Assembly: GCF_033568475.1 (NCBI RefSeq)
Contig: NC_133120.1
Location: forward strand, 85,454,151 to 85,518,150
Reading direction: 5' to 3'
Length of the DNA stretch: 64,000 bases
DNA from: Henckelia pumila
Lineage: Eukaryota > Streptophyta > Magnoliopsida > Lamiales > Gesneriaceae
A model generated the notes under the pieces. It worked only from the letters and a program-made list of their open reading frames with translations, ran no database searches and was not told the DNA's origin. Below are positions 10,747 to 21,227 of the stretch, piece after piece (within the stretch, counting starts at the first letter, position 1; each line of letters begins with the position of its first letter). A program made the translations under genes and the position numbers.

Positions 10747-12283
10747 TTATAAGCACGAATCTTATAGCTTATTTGACACTTTATTTTGTCGTATTCGTGC
10801 TTGTTTGACATTTTTATTCCGAGTTTTGCGCTTAAATCGTCATATTTTTTGTGTTTGTAGGTTTGACTAAGATTTTAGAAGAATTGAATATTGAAGAAAA
10901 AGTCAAACATTTCAATGCCACGTTGAAACTTGGCCGGAAGACACGGAAAAATCATAAGAGGCTAGGAGGATTGAAGATAAATTTAATGCACGGACCCTCT
11001 GCATGCTTTGGAAGAGGGTCCGTTCACCTTCGAAGCAATAGGGGGTTGAAGAAAAATAATGCACGGACCCCGGGTACCATCTGGAAGAGGGTCCTTTTAC
11101 CTTCGCAAAAAGGGATGTTCATCACAGAAAAATGCACGGACCCCGTGCACCGTCTGGAAGTGGGTCCGTGTAGCTTCGTAAATTGTTTGGGCTTGGAATT
11201 TAAATACACGGACCATGTCCGGGGTCCGTGTATATCGCAGATATGGAAAAAATAATTCGTGCAGAATTTGGGAATTTTGGAACTCTGATTATTTTGGGCA
11301 ATATTGGACATTATTTTGGACGAAAATAAGGTTTTTTTAGAAAAAATATAAAAGAAAATAAAGCCCTAATTGAAGAGGACTTTTGACTCTTAAACTTTTA
11401 CCAGATTTCAGAACTGACGGCGGATAGCAGAATTGAAGAACACAAGCAAGATTCGACATCATCGCTGAGGTTTTCTTTATTCTTCTTTTTCTGATTTATT
11501 TATTAAGAATTCAAACATGAGAATTTTGTCTCTTTTTGATATTATGGAGTAGTCGTCCTTTGACCGGGGCCACGATAGGGCCAGACTATTGATTCTTGTT
11601 TATGGAATGGATTGATTGATTTTTGAGTTATGAAATATTTATTGATTGATATTTGTGCATAATTCTTGCTTTTAATCTGGCCAATTAATTGCATATCTGT
11701 TGTTCGATCTGGACTTGAAAAAGAAGAGATTGTGAATTTAGCTTCAAAATTATTGATCCACACATGTTTAAACCGACTAGAAATAGTATTCGGTTTCAGT
11801 GTGCGATTTAGGCGAAAGCTGAAATTCCATAACTCGTGAATGCGTTTTTGTTTAATTAAATTAAATTAGAAATAATTATATGAAAATAGGATTATTAATT
11901 CTAGAAATAGATTAATAATTATTCTAGGGAATTTCGTCGTGAATATGAATGAGTCTTGTTTGATTAAATCCAATACATGACAATTATCGATGTCTGATAC
12001 CGTTGTGTGTTCCTGGTCATTTTCCAAAAATTTGAATCAGTCTTATAGTTTTTCTTCTCATTTATATTAATTTAAACTTCTACTTTAGAATAATTTAGTT
12101 TATTTTCATTAGTTTAATAATTCGTAAAAATCCTTTATTTTAATTTGCCTAGATTAATTTGAATAGTCTATATCTTAGTATTTAAACATTAGTCTCTGTG
12201 GGATCGACTTGGACTCTGTCCAACTATATTATAACTTGACCTAGTTTACTTGCTAGAATTTTTCCAACCGAAATCATCGGTCA
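10747..12283 (+). mobile_element. Probable solo LTR (about 1.54 kb), Tat/Athila-like
   Basis: The block is flanked by GAAGC (10742-10746 and 12284-12288) and is absent from the matching 3' flank of gene C, where 'attagaggtcctaaacg' runs straight through. That makes it an insertion after duplication. It ends in ...TCGGTCA, and the upstream phrase 'ctgtgggatcgacttggactctg' is of the type found near the 3' end of plant Gypsy (Tat/Athila) LTRs. The start is TT rather than TG, perhaps by mutation. Orientation is inferred from that phrase. Open frames at 10851-11311 are not genes. Confidence 0.55.
10987..11240. repeat. Imperfect tandem repeat of 'tgcacggacccc...gaagagggtccgt' units
   Basis: Three to four degenerate copies about 70-80 bp apart each contain GCACGGACCC followed by (G/A)GGGTCCGT, so each unit is itself a weak inverted repeat. 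They lie inside the proposed solo LTR. Confidence 0.65.
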
Positions 12284-13017
12284 GAAGCCCTAAATGAATT
12301 TTTAGGATAAGGTCCTATATAATTTTTTTTATTAAAATATGGATTACTTCAACTAATAATTAAAATTCTTAATTCTTTGCAACTAAAATAATAACATAAA
12401 ATATTGCTTTGAAAGAAGAAAAAATCAAACTTAAACTAAAAAATAACTCAATGAAGTCCTTATACAAATAAAATAAGAATAATCAAACTAAGAAAAAATA
12501 AATAATTTTTTTGTTGCTAAAAATCTAACAAAAAAATTACAGATTATAATTTAAATATTAACAAATGCAATAATAATTAAAATCAAATAGAGTAAATATC
12601 AATCTAAGAGCCGAATAATCAAATCACAAGATTCTACTATCTAAGAGACCAAAACCAAATCAATTATTAAAAATAAAAACAACAATCATAATATACAACT
12701 AAACAATAAAATCATTTCATATTTAATAAAAATCGACCGAGAGTTGATCCAATTTAACAACCTAACTCAACTGAGAAAAGAGTGTTTTTTTTAAAAATAA
12801 AGAGGTTTTAAGAAAAACAAAAACAAAAAATTAGCCACTGTTACATTTTTACATAAAATAATTAAAAGAGATTTTCGGATGTTTAATTAATATAAAAAAC
12901 AATAACAATAATGATAATAATCATAATCATAATAGCTTTTGAAAAAATTAGGCCCCTTGAACCGCCTATGCAATCATGCCTGTTCCATGAATAAAGGCAA
13001 CTTGGACATTATAATAA
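12284..13017. repeat. Duplicated intergenic segment (B-side copy)
   Basis: This stretch matches about 23264-23980 in the flank between C and D, both beginning with a '(t/c)cctaaa(c/t)gaatttttagga' block and ending near 'gaaccgcctatgcaatcatgc'. It is non-coding and shows that the tandem duplication unit extended well past the dioxygenase gene. Confidence 0.75.
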
Positions 13018-13529
13018 CTAATATTTCACCCGTGCGATGCACGGGTTATATCTTGTGTATAATATAATTAAATTGGATTAAATTAAAATTTTGACTATAA
13101 AAGTAAAATGTAAACAAATTTAATTTTACAGTGAGTAATTTTTAAAAAAAGTCATACATGGCAATTTGTTCTTGCACGACACATCTGAAGAACCACCCAC
13201 TGGTTCATCACCAATTGTATTAAAAAATGTCATCATTTCGTCCACAAAATTTTTTCACAAAGTGCATGGAAATTTGTTGTGCCTAAAAATTTATTGATAG
13301 ACATGGAAAATATCGTAATTAAACTTTATAATCACCACATAAATTAAATATTAATTTAAATTTTTTTTTACTCTAAATATTTAATGACAAAATCAATTAG
13401 CTTTGTAGGACGACCATTGATTTGTTAGGGTTGTCTCTTGAAATCATTGTCCCAATCACATCTAGAAAAAAAAAAATAACACATTAAAATATAATAAGAA
13501 ATTTTAAGATCATTAAAATACACTTCAAG

Positions 13530-14060
13530 AATAAACGTACCAAAAATTTCAGATTCATCGATGATTTCTGCTGTCGTCAAATCTTTGAAGTTCTTGAATT
13601 CAAACATCTTTGATGAAAATTTGTGATCTTCTATTTCGCTAACATTGGTCTTATAGATTAGATTAATTTTGTAAATGTTAGATGTGGTTTTGATTTTCAT
13701 TTTATTTTGCACAACTATCATATTTTTGATAGCATAAAGACGACCTTCTTTGAGTATTGGCCTCAATTTGTCAATGACATTATTTTTTATAGTTGCATGT
13801 ATGCGTAATCCATGAAGTTGAGAGGGAAAAAAAAAAGCTAAGTGAGGTTGAAGATAAAAATAAATATCAAAAGGTTAATAAAATTAAAGCACAACAACTG
13901 AAATTTTAATAGAAAATAAATATAAATCTCATAAAGTTCATGTACCTCAATATCTTGGAATATACATTCCATTGTTTGTTTTTCCTTGCTTCGGTATGGA
14001 GGTAGATTGTAATAGCGTATTAATCTTAACTTCAGCGCCCAATGTCAGTCTGAAAGATTA
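13530..14060 (-). pseudogene. RPA70-like (DUF223/OB-fold) remnant in Helitron 1
   Basis: Two minus-strand pieces read as the N-terminal OB region of replication protein A large-subunit-like proteins. The first (about 14060-13955) includes LIRYYNLPPYRS and MECIFQDIE. The second (about 13800-13535) includes HATIKNNVIDKLRPILKEG, YKINLIYKT and FEFKNFKDL. Plant Helitrons are known to carry RPA-like ORFs that bind single-stranded DNA. This one stops before any DNA-binding domain B or C and has no complete frame, so it is a relic. Confidence 0.7.
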
Positions 14061-14194
14061 ATATCACAAATAACTTGAAAAATGGTGTCATTTTGTATGT
14101 ATTGAACAGTGATTATGTATACTGATTCGAGATTCTGCGTGACAATTTGAAGAAGTTAAATTCTTCACAATTTAGGTGTTAAATATATGTTTAT

Positions 14195-14894
14195 TTTTAA
14201 AATAATAATTGGGATCTAATCAAAATTGGAAATGTATCTATTTTTGTTATTATTTTTGATTTTATTGTTTTAGTTACATGTTGAAATATTATTAGTTATT
14301 TTGTTCCATTTTTTTATTATGGAGATTACATAAATAAATTTATTTTTATTGTAGATAAATATATGTAAATATTTATACGGTTTATACATGTTTATAAATC
14401 TATAAATTTTGGTATATTTAGAATAAAATAGTTTGTTATAAATATGGTTAATAATAATTCAAAATAAATATTTGAAGCTTTGTATATGTATGTTTTCTGT
14501 AAATAATATTTTATTTATCTTTTTTAGAAATCTTTAATATTATTTATTTTATGCTTATTTATACAATAATAATTGAGATCTAATCAAAATTGAAAATGTA
14601 TCTATTTTTGTTATTATTTTTTATTTTATTGTTTTAATTACTGGTTTAAATATTATTAGTTATTTTGTTCCTTTTTTATTATGGAGATTACATAAATAAA
14701 TCTATTTCTATTGTAGATAAATATAGGTAAATATTTATACGGTTTATACATGTTTATAAATCTATAAATTTTCGTATATCTAGAATAAAATAGCTTGTTA
14801 TAAATATGGTTAATAATAATTCAAACTGAATATTTGAAGTTTTGTATATGTCTGTTTTCTGTAAATAATATTCTATTTATCTTTGTTCAAAATC

Positions 14895-14958
<64 letters not shown>

Positions 14959-15560
14959 CATGTATTTTATTATAGCAAATTGAATATTTACAATTTTATA
15001 TATGCAATGATCATGGAAAATCGTTTTAATATACTCTTTTAAAATTTGAACTTTCATAAATATGATAAATATTGCAAACTAAAAATGTATTGACCGGTGA
15101 TTATGTATATTGATTGATAATTTTACTTAAAATTTGAAGAAGTTAAAATCTTCAAAATTTAGCATTTAAATATATGCTTATTTATACAATAATATTTGGT
15201 ATCTAATCAAAATTGGAAATGTATTCTATTTTTGTTATTATTTTTTATTTTATTGTTTAATTACCGATTGGAATATCATTAGTTATTTTGTTCCTTTTTT
15301 ATTATGGATATTACATAAATAAATCTATTGTTATTTTAGATAAATATCTGTAAATATTTATACGATTTTTATAAATCTATAAATTTTCGTATATCTAGAA
15401 TAAAATAGTTTGTTATAAATATGGTTAATAATAATTCAAAATGAATCTTTGGAGCTCTCTATACGTCTTTTTTTAAATAATTTTTTTATATTTTTTCGAA
15501 ATCTTTAATATTATATATAGATTATTTTGTATTCTATTATAGCAAATTGAATATTTGCAG
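14195..15560. repeat. Triplicated ~350-bp AT-rich direct repeats within Helitron 1
   Basis: A block beginning 'aataataatt(g)ggatctaatcaaaattg' recurs near 14200, 14567 and 15190, each followed by 'ttattatggagattacataaataaa' and 'aataaaatag(t/c)ttgttataaatatgg'. A second block ('gcaaattgaatatttgcag...gcaatgatnatggaaaatcg') occurs near 14980 and 15543. These are non-coding internal amplifications. Confidence 0.8.
14895..14956. repeat. (TTA)n microsatellite
   Basis: About 20 uninterrupted TTA units lie inside the Helitron 1 repeat region. Confidence 0.95.
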
Positions 15561-16082
15561 CTCTATATATGCAATGATTATGGAAAATCGTTTTAATATA
15601 TTCTTTAAAAATTTGAACCTTCATAAATATGATAATTATTGCAAACTAAAAAATTTTCTGTTAATAATATTCAATTTCCATTCATTGTCCATCTTTCATA
15701 TTATTAAATATAATCTTTGTATTTTATTAAAAAAAAAAATCAACCTCCGAAATTAAAGACATTTTAAATATTAAAAAGAAATTAAGTGATTCTTTCCTTT
15801 ACAGTACATTTTATATGTAATAATTATTAAATCTTCTAATTTAGTTGTATTATAAAATAAATATATTAATTATTAAAAAATTATATATTAAAGCATTATT
15901 TAATATGTAAGAATTCCTAAAATTATTGAATTTGTGTAAAGTAATTAAGCAAATTTTAAAATTATAATTTATTTATTATTATATTTGTATTATTTATTTA
16001 TCTACATTTTAAAGTGAAATTTTTTAGCAAAACGCTAAAAAATATGTAATTTTCGTAAATTATATGAGTTATCTTTATAAAT

Positions 16083-16113
<31 letters not shown>

Positions 16114-16479
16114 TAATGTATGGAAAGAATGGAAAATTTCGTTGCATTTAAAACACAAATAGAAATAAGTTGTGTCTGTTTTCCTTTTTTAGCTAATTAG
16201 TTTTGGCGGAATTTTACTATATTTGGCAAAAACTCAGTTATTATATATACTAGTATTTCACCCGTGCGATGCACGAGATATTATTTTATATAATTAACGA
16301 TAAATATTAGTGAATATGAAAATTTGAATAAAAATATTAAATACAAATTATAGCTAAATGGGTTTTTTTAAGAATAGCTAAATGAATTATATATTTTACA
16401 GTTAGAAAACAAATTCTTAATTCTCGCAAAGTACATGGTAACTTATTGTACCCGACATAATGTTTAATCGATGACATCT

Positions 16480-16880
16480 ACACTTTTCAAATCTCTAAAG
16501 CTCTTGAATTCAAACATTTTCAAAATAAAAGTATCAATCGAAAATCTCGCATACATTTGTTTTAGTTATAAATTTGATTTTATATTTTAGTCTATTTTAT
16601 GCAACAATTATGTTTTTAATAGCAAAAGGATGATTTTTTTTATGATTGGTTTACTTTCCCTGTGACACCATATTTTATTGTTGCATGCATGCGTGAACCC
16701 TGTAAAATAGAAAAAAAAATTATATTTACATTTATAAATAGATAAATATTAATAAGAAAATATATATACAACTCAACATCATGAAATATGCATCACAACG
16801 TGGAATCAATCTTTTTTTCATAAGAAATTAGATCGTAACAACGAACCAATCGTAGCAAAGCACTCAATGCAATATTGAAG
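16480..16880 (-). pseudogene. RPA70-like remnant in Helitron 2
   Basis: The DNA is clearly homologous to the RPA-like remnant at 13530-14060: shared 'aaa(g/t)ctcttgaattcaaacat', 'tttatgcaacaattatgtttttaatagcaaa' and 'gttgcatgcatgcg' blocks. Frame is lost by substitutions and small indels. Confidence 0.6.
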
Positions 16881-17008
16881 TGTCTACTTAAAAAATAACT
16901 CTAAGAACAATAAATGAGTCATTTGTGTATTTTGATTGAATTATTATATCATGGTTTTGTATTTGAACATTATTTGTAGGTATCATGATTTTGTATTTGA
17001 ACACTATT

Positions 17009-17351
17009 TGTAGGACCGGGCGCTTGCCGCTTTACCAAAGACTATAGCTGGTGGTAATGGTGCAACTCAAATATTTAAAACTGCACAACAACTCATGTGT
17101 CATGGTTTGATTGCTCTATCCAACAGATAATTATTGTACCCCAAAAATCTTCCTCTCAATAATTGCACTCCTTAAAATCAATGATAATCGAACACATGAC
17201 ATTGGCTCTGATATCAATTCTAGGACAAAAGACTTGTCGCTTTAACAAAATCTATAGCTGGTGATAATGATGCAACTCAAATATTTTAAATTACGCAACA
17301 ACTCAAGTGTCATGGTTCGATTGCTTTAGTGAAAATTATTGTACCCCAACA
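17009..17351 (-). mobile_element. TRIM (terminal-repeat retrotransposon in miniature), 343 bp
   Basis: Two direct repeats of about 135 bp (17009-17146 and 17219-17351) share 'actatagctggtg(g/a)taatg(g/a)tgcaactcaaatat'. The element begins TGTAGGAC and ends CCCCAACA. Between them the minus strand reads TTGATATCAGAGCCAA (17217-17202), a good match to a primer-binding site for initiator tRNA-Met, next to the LTR end. The flanks CTATT and GTATT look like a target duplication with one change. There is no coding capacity, as expected for a TRIM. Confidence 0.75.
17202..17217 (-). other. Primer-binding site of the TRIM
   Basis: The minus-strand sequence TTGATATCAGAGCC differs little from the plant consensus TGGTATCAGAGCC, complementary to the 3' end of initiator tRNA-Met. 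Confidence 0.7.
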
Positions 17352-18409
17352 GTATTATTTATATATTACGTGTGTGTTCATATTGAAATAGTTAATTTTC
17401 TTGTATATATGATAGACTTTTCAAATTTTCATCAGTAAAACATAAATTGTGATTTGATATACACACATATAAAAATTATTGAGCATTTCACACATATATA
17501 TGTTGAACTATCAAAATTTGATTGAGTAGATTGTTATATTTTGCATATATATATATACACATCATATATGGAATATTTTGCATATATATTATAAATATTT
17601 CAAAATCTGAACTGAAGCAAGTTTTCAGACGTATTTTACTCCATAAAAAATGTGTAATATTTATCTCTTTCTTTTTTTATAACATAAGTATATTTGAACC
17701 AAATTCGACTTTCTAAATTATGTAAACCAAATAGCATATTTTGAATTGAAAATTTATATATTGTTATATTTATTTACATAAAAACTACCGTGAGACCGTC
17801 TCACAGATCAATTTTTCAAAATAGATCTTCTATTTGGACTAGTATTTCACCCGTGCGATGCACGAAACATTATTTTATATAATTTTTTTTTGAAAGGAAA
17901 GAGATCTTATAATATTATTGAATCAAATCCTTAATTACAAGATCTATCATCCAATACGAAAATTGCCCACGAGACCAAACAACGATTAAAATAAATAAAA
18001 ATTGGTTAAATGGATTATATATTGTACAATTAGAAAAAAAATTGTTCACATAAAGTATATGGTAACTTATTGTTCCAGACAAAAAATAAATATAGATAAA
18101 AAAAAAAATCTCACCATAAATGAAATGAGAAATTTAAGAAAAATTAAATTTACACTAAATCTTCAATGACAAAATTAATAAGTTTCATAACACGATATTA
18201 ATTTATCTATTTTGGAAAGAGTCTCTTGATACCATTTTGTCAATGACGTCTAAAAAATTAAAATGATAAAAAATGTGTTAGATTAATATAACATAAGTAA
18301 AAAATTAATAATTAAACAAAGAAAATATAAAATAATATATATTCATAAAGCAAGAAGAAGAGAAATAAACGTAACAAAAAATTTTGTTGAATTAATAACA
18401 TTCACATTT

Positions 18410-18850
18410 TTCAGATATCTAAAGTTCTTGAATTCAAATATTTTTGAAAGAAAAAAGTATAATTAAAAATCTTGCATACATTTGCTTTAGTTATAAATTT
18501 GATTTTATATTTCAATATATTTTATGCAATAATTATGTTTTTAATAGCAAAATGATTATTTTTTTTATGATTGGTTTCACTTCTCTATGAAATCATATTT
18601 TATTGTTGTATGTACGTGAACCCTATAAAATACTCATATTTTATTATTATATATATGCGTGAACTTATTAAAATAAAGAAAAATGTAAATTACACTCACA
18701 TTTATAAATAGATAAATATCAATAAGAAAAAAATATATATACACACCAAAATCAGTAAATATGCATTATAACCTGGAATCTACCTTGTTTTCATACAAAG
18801 GTAGATTGTAATAACGAACTAATCATATGTTAAACACCAAATGCAAGATT
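18410..18850 (-). pseudogene. RPA70-like remnant in Helitron 3
   Basis: This third copy of the RPA-like region shares 'aaagttcttgaattcaaatatttttgaaa' and 'tttatgcaataattatgtttttaatagcaaa' with copies 1 and 2. No open frame survives. Confidence 0.6.
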
Positions 18851-19532
18851 GAAGTGTCAATCAAGGATAACTCTAATCTTATCAAAATAAATGAGTCATA
18901 TGTGTATCTTGATTGACTTATTATATCATGGTTTTGTATTTGAACACTATTTATATATTTTGTGTGTGTTCAAATCAAATGATATTTTTCTTGTATATAT
19001 GGTAGAATTTTAAATTTTCATCAGTAAAAACGTTAAATTGTGATATGATACACACACATAAAAATTATTGAATATTTTACACACATATATATGATGATGT
19101 TGTCCACATATCGTGCCACCTAATGTGCCCACACACACATATATAATATTATTTGATTGAATTATTATTTTATGGTTTTGTATTTGCATTGTTTATATAT
19201 TTCAATTGTGTTCAATTTGAAATAGTAATTTTTATGTATATATGGTAAATCTAATAAATTTGAACCGAAACAAACTTTTAAGCGTTTATTGCTCCGTATA
19301 AAATGTGTATATAATTAATATTGATATATTTCTATTTTATAACATGATTATTTTTTAAACAAATTATACTTTCTAATTTATATATGTCAATGACACATCA
19401 AATTTTTAATCGAAAATTGCTATATTATTATATTTACAATATTAATTATTATCTATTTTTTATTATTAATTTTTTGGCAAATCAAATTTCTATTAAGTAA
19501 GTAAATCTAAAATCAGTATTTTTGTACGATAT

Positions 19533-19680
19533 ATATATATATATATATATATATAGTTTGTTATGCTGACCACCCACCGTACCCACTTAATGTGCCCATC
19601 ATGAGGTGACACTCAACTATTGCATGTGTTGAATTGTGCATCCAATAGTTGAGTGTCATCTCATGGTATGTTTGTGTATT
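19533..19680. mobile_element. Foldback MITE next to a (TA)n array
   Basis: A (TA)n tract (19533-19553) precedes a block with the inverted pair 'tgaggtgacactcaactattg' and 'caatagttgagtgtcatctca' (about 19600-19665). The left part resembles the other TA-embedded MITEs ('gctgaccacccaccgtacccac'). Confidence 0.55.
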
Positions 19681-19737
19681 TGCATGAAAATGTGAATCAA
19701 TCTAAAAGAAGCAAAATTTAAAATGCATTTATGTAAC

Positions 19738-19781
<44 letters not shown>

Positions 19782-19785
<4 letters not shown>

Positions 19786-19917
19786 GATATGGTGAGCAAC
19801 CACCGTGACCACCCATGTGAGCACAAGCTGATGTGTCACTCACCTATTGGATGTGCATGATGCCACGTCAGCAGGTGCTCACATGGGTGCTCACGGTGGT
19901 TGCTCACCATATCATTT
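19782..19917. mobile_element. Foldback MITE (136 bp) embedded in (TA)n
   Basis: Nearly perfect ~57-bp terminal inverted repeats (19782-19838 and 19861-19917) start AAATGATATGGTGAGCAACC and leave a ~20-bp loop. It sits directly after a 40-base (TA)n tract and before another TA stretch. The arrangement recalls the rice Micron elements, which occur within TA microsatellites. Confidence 0.8.
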
Positions 19918-20932
19918 CTCTATATATATAATCAAAGATTGGTATGCTATCATGCATAACATTTATGAAGTTTATTGAAATTTTAGTATATATACCAAAT
20001 CTAGAATTTTTATATATAAAAAAAATCGGCACATTATCATATATATATATATATCATTTATAGTAAATTTTACATATACATGGATAAAAAAATAAATTAC
20101 AAATTCATACATAATCATATATATCATTTATGGAAAATTTACATATAGATAGATTAAAAAATTAAACTTCATTAAATTTAGTGATAACATCGGATTAAAT
20201 TTCAAATAAATTAGTGATTACGTATAATTAAATTTCAAATTTTGCACTTAAGGTTAGTACTTTCATGTATAGTATTTGCGGAAATTTTCATAAATATATG
20301 AACAAAAAATATTAACTGAAATACCATAAAAAATTAAATGAAATTAAAAATGTTAATAACATGATATAAAATTTAAAAGTAGAACAAAATATTGTTATAT
20401 TATTATATATAGTGTTTACGGAAATTTTCACACATATATGGACAACAAAATTAACTAAAATAAAAAATACTGATAACATCCGATTAAATTTAAAATTTTT
20501 AACCAAAAATTGATACATTATCATATATTGTATTTATGATAATTTTCAGATATAAAAAAATTTTAACTGAAAATTGAGACAACATTATATATATAACATT
20601 TAATTTTCACATATATTTTGAGAAACAAAAATTAAATGAATTTTTTTAAAAAATATAAATTTTATCAAATTTTGAATCGAAAATTTGTATATTATCATAT
20701 ATAGTATTTATGTATTTTTTACACTCAAAACAACTAATTGAAATTTAAAATAAGGATAATATCTTATTAAATTTCAAATTTTGACTAAAAAATCATCATC
20801 ATTATCCTCATTATTAATTATTAATATATATAACATTAATTCACATGGTTTCTTGTTTTACTAATTACATTTTGGCGAAAAACTACTATATTTAGTAAAA
20901 ACTCTGCTTTTATATAGATATAGATATATAGA

Positions 20933-21227
20933 TAATCCAAATTTAACAAGTAAGGATATTAGCAGCCTTAAAAAACAGCTGACATGACAATATATTGTCC
21001 AAATTTAACACGTGAGGATATTAGCAGCCTTAAAAAATAGCCACACGCGACCAATATCTTGAACACATCCTGGCCCACCGTTCCGCACGTTCACTCAGCC
21101 TACAAAAAAACAATATTATATTTTCAGAACTGGATTTATATAACTTCACTTGCATCAATTCGATCAAAGTAACTAGACTTGCTAACAATTAAGCTACAGT
21201 TGGACTCTGATCTTTTACGTTGATCTG
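20933..21227. other. Upstream region of pseudogene C
   Basis: It contains two imperfect copies of 'ccaaatttaaca(a/c)gt(a/g)aggatattagcagcctt' about 60 bp apart, the second followed by 'ccacacgcgaccaatatcttgaacacatcctggcccaccg'. The same block lies upstream of gene D, so it is duplicated promoter-side sequence. Confidence 0.6.

Larger units (their letters stand above)
13018..16249 (-). mobile_element. Helitron-like element 1, minus orientation (about 3.2 kb)
   Basis: On the minus strand the left edge ends with the hairpin CCCGTGCATCGCACGGG, then TGAAATATTAG followed by host T. This is the hairpin-plus-CTRR layout of a Helitron 3' end, here TTAG. The other edge (minus 5' end) carries a TGAGTTTTTGCCAAATATAGTA-like block, also found at the outer end of the third element (20932). 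The interior holds RPA70-like remnants and long direct repeats. No Rep or helicase is seen, so it is non-autonomous. Confidence 0.72.
16250..17838 (-). mobile_element. Helitron-like element 2, minus orientation
   Basis: The left edge reads CTAGTATTTCACCCGTGCGATGCACG. On the minus strand that is the terminal hairpin followed by TGAAATACTAG|T, a canonical Helitron 3' end directly abutting element 1. RPA-like remnants homologous to those in elements 1 and 3 lie at about 16480-16880. The far end near 17838 lacks the 5' block seen in the other two, so this copy is truncated or joined to other DNA. It contains the TRIM at 17009-17351. Confidence 0.65.
17839..20932 (-). mobile_element. Helitron-like element 3, minus orientation (about 3.1 kb)
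   Basis: The 3' end (plus 17839) shows CTAGTATTTCACCCGTGCGATGCACG, the same hairpin end as element 2. The 5' end (minus strand from 20932) begins TCTATATATC and runs into GCAGAGTTTTTACTAAATATAGTAG. Beyond 20932 the DNA resumes 'taatccaaatttaaca', which in the C-D spacer joins directly to the sequence left of 13018. The whole stack 13018-20932 is thus an insertion. It contains an RPA-like remnant and foldback MITEs. Confidence 0.7.

Noticed and set aside
10851-11311. Open frames of 134 aa (+) and 95 aa (-)
   Set aside because: They arise from the tandem repeats in the proposed solo LTR; no domain and no codon-use signal.
14895-15560. Possible CRISPR-like or other regular array
   Set aside because: The repeats are long (~350 bp), AT-rich and internal to a Helitron; there are no short spaced repeats anywhere in the window.
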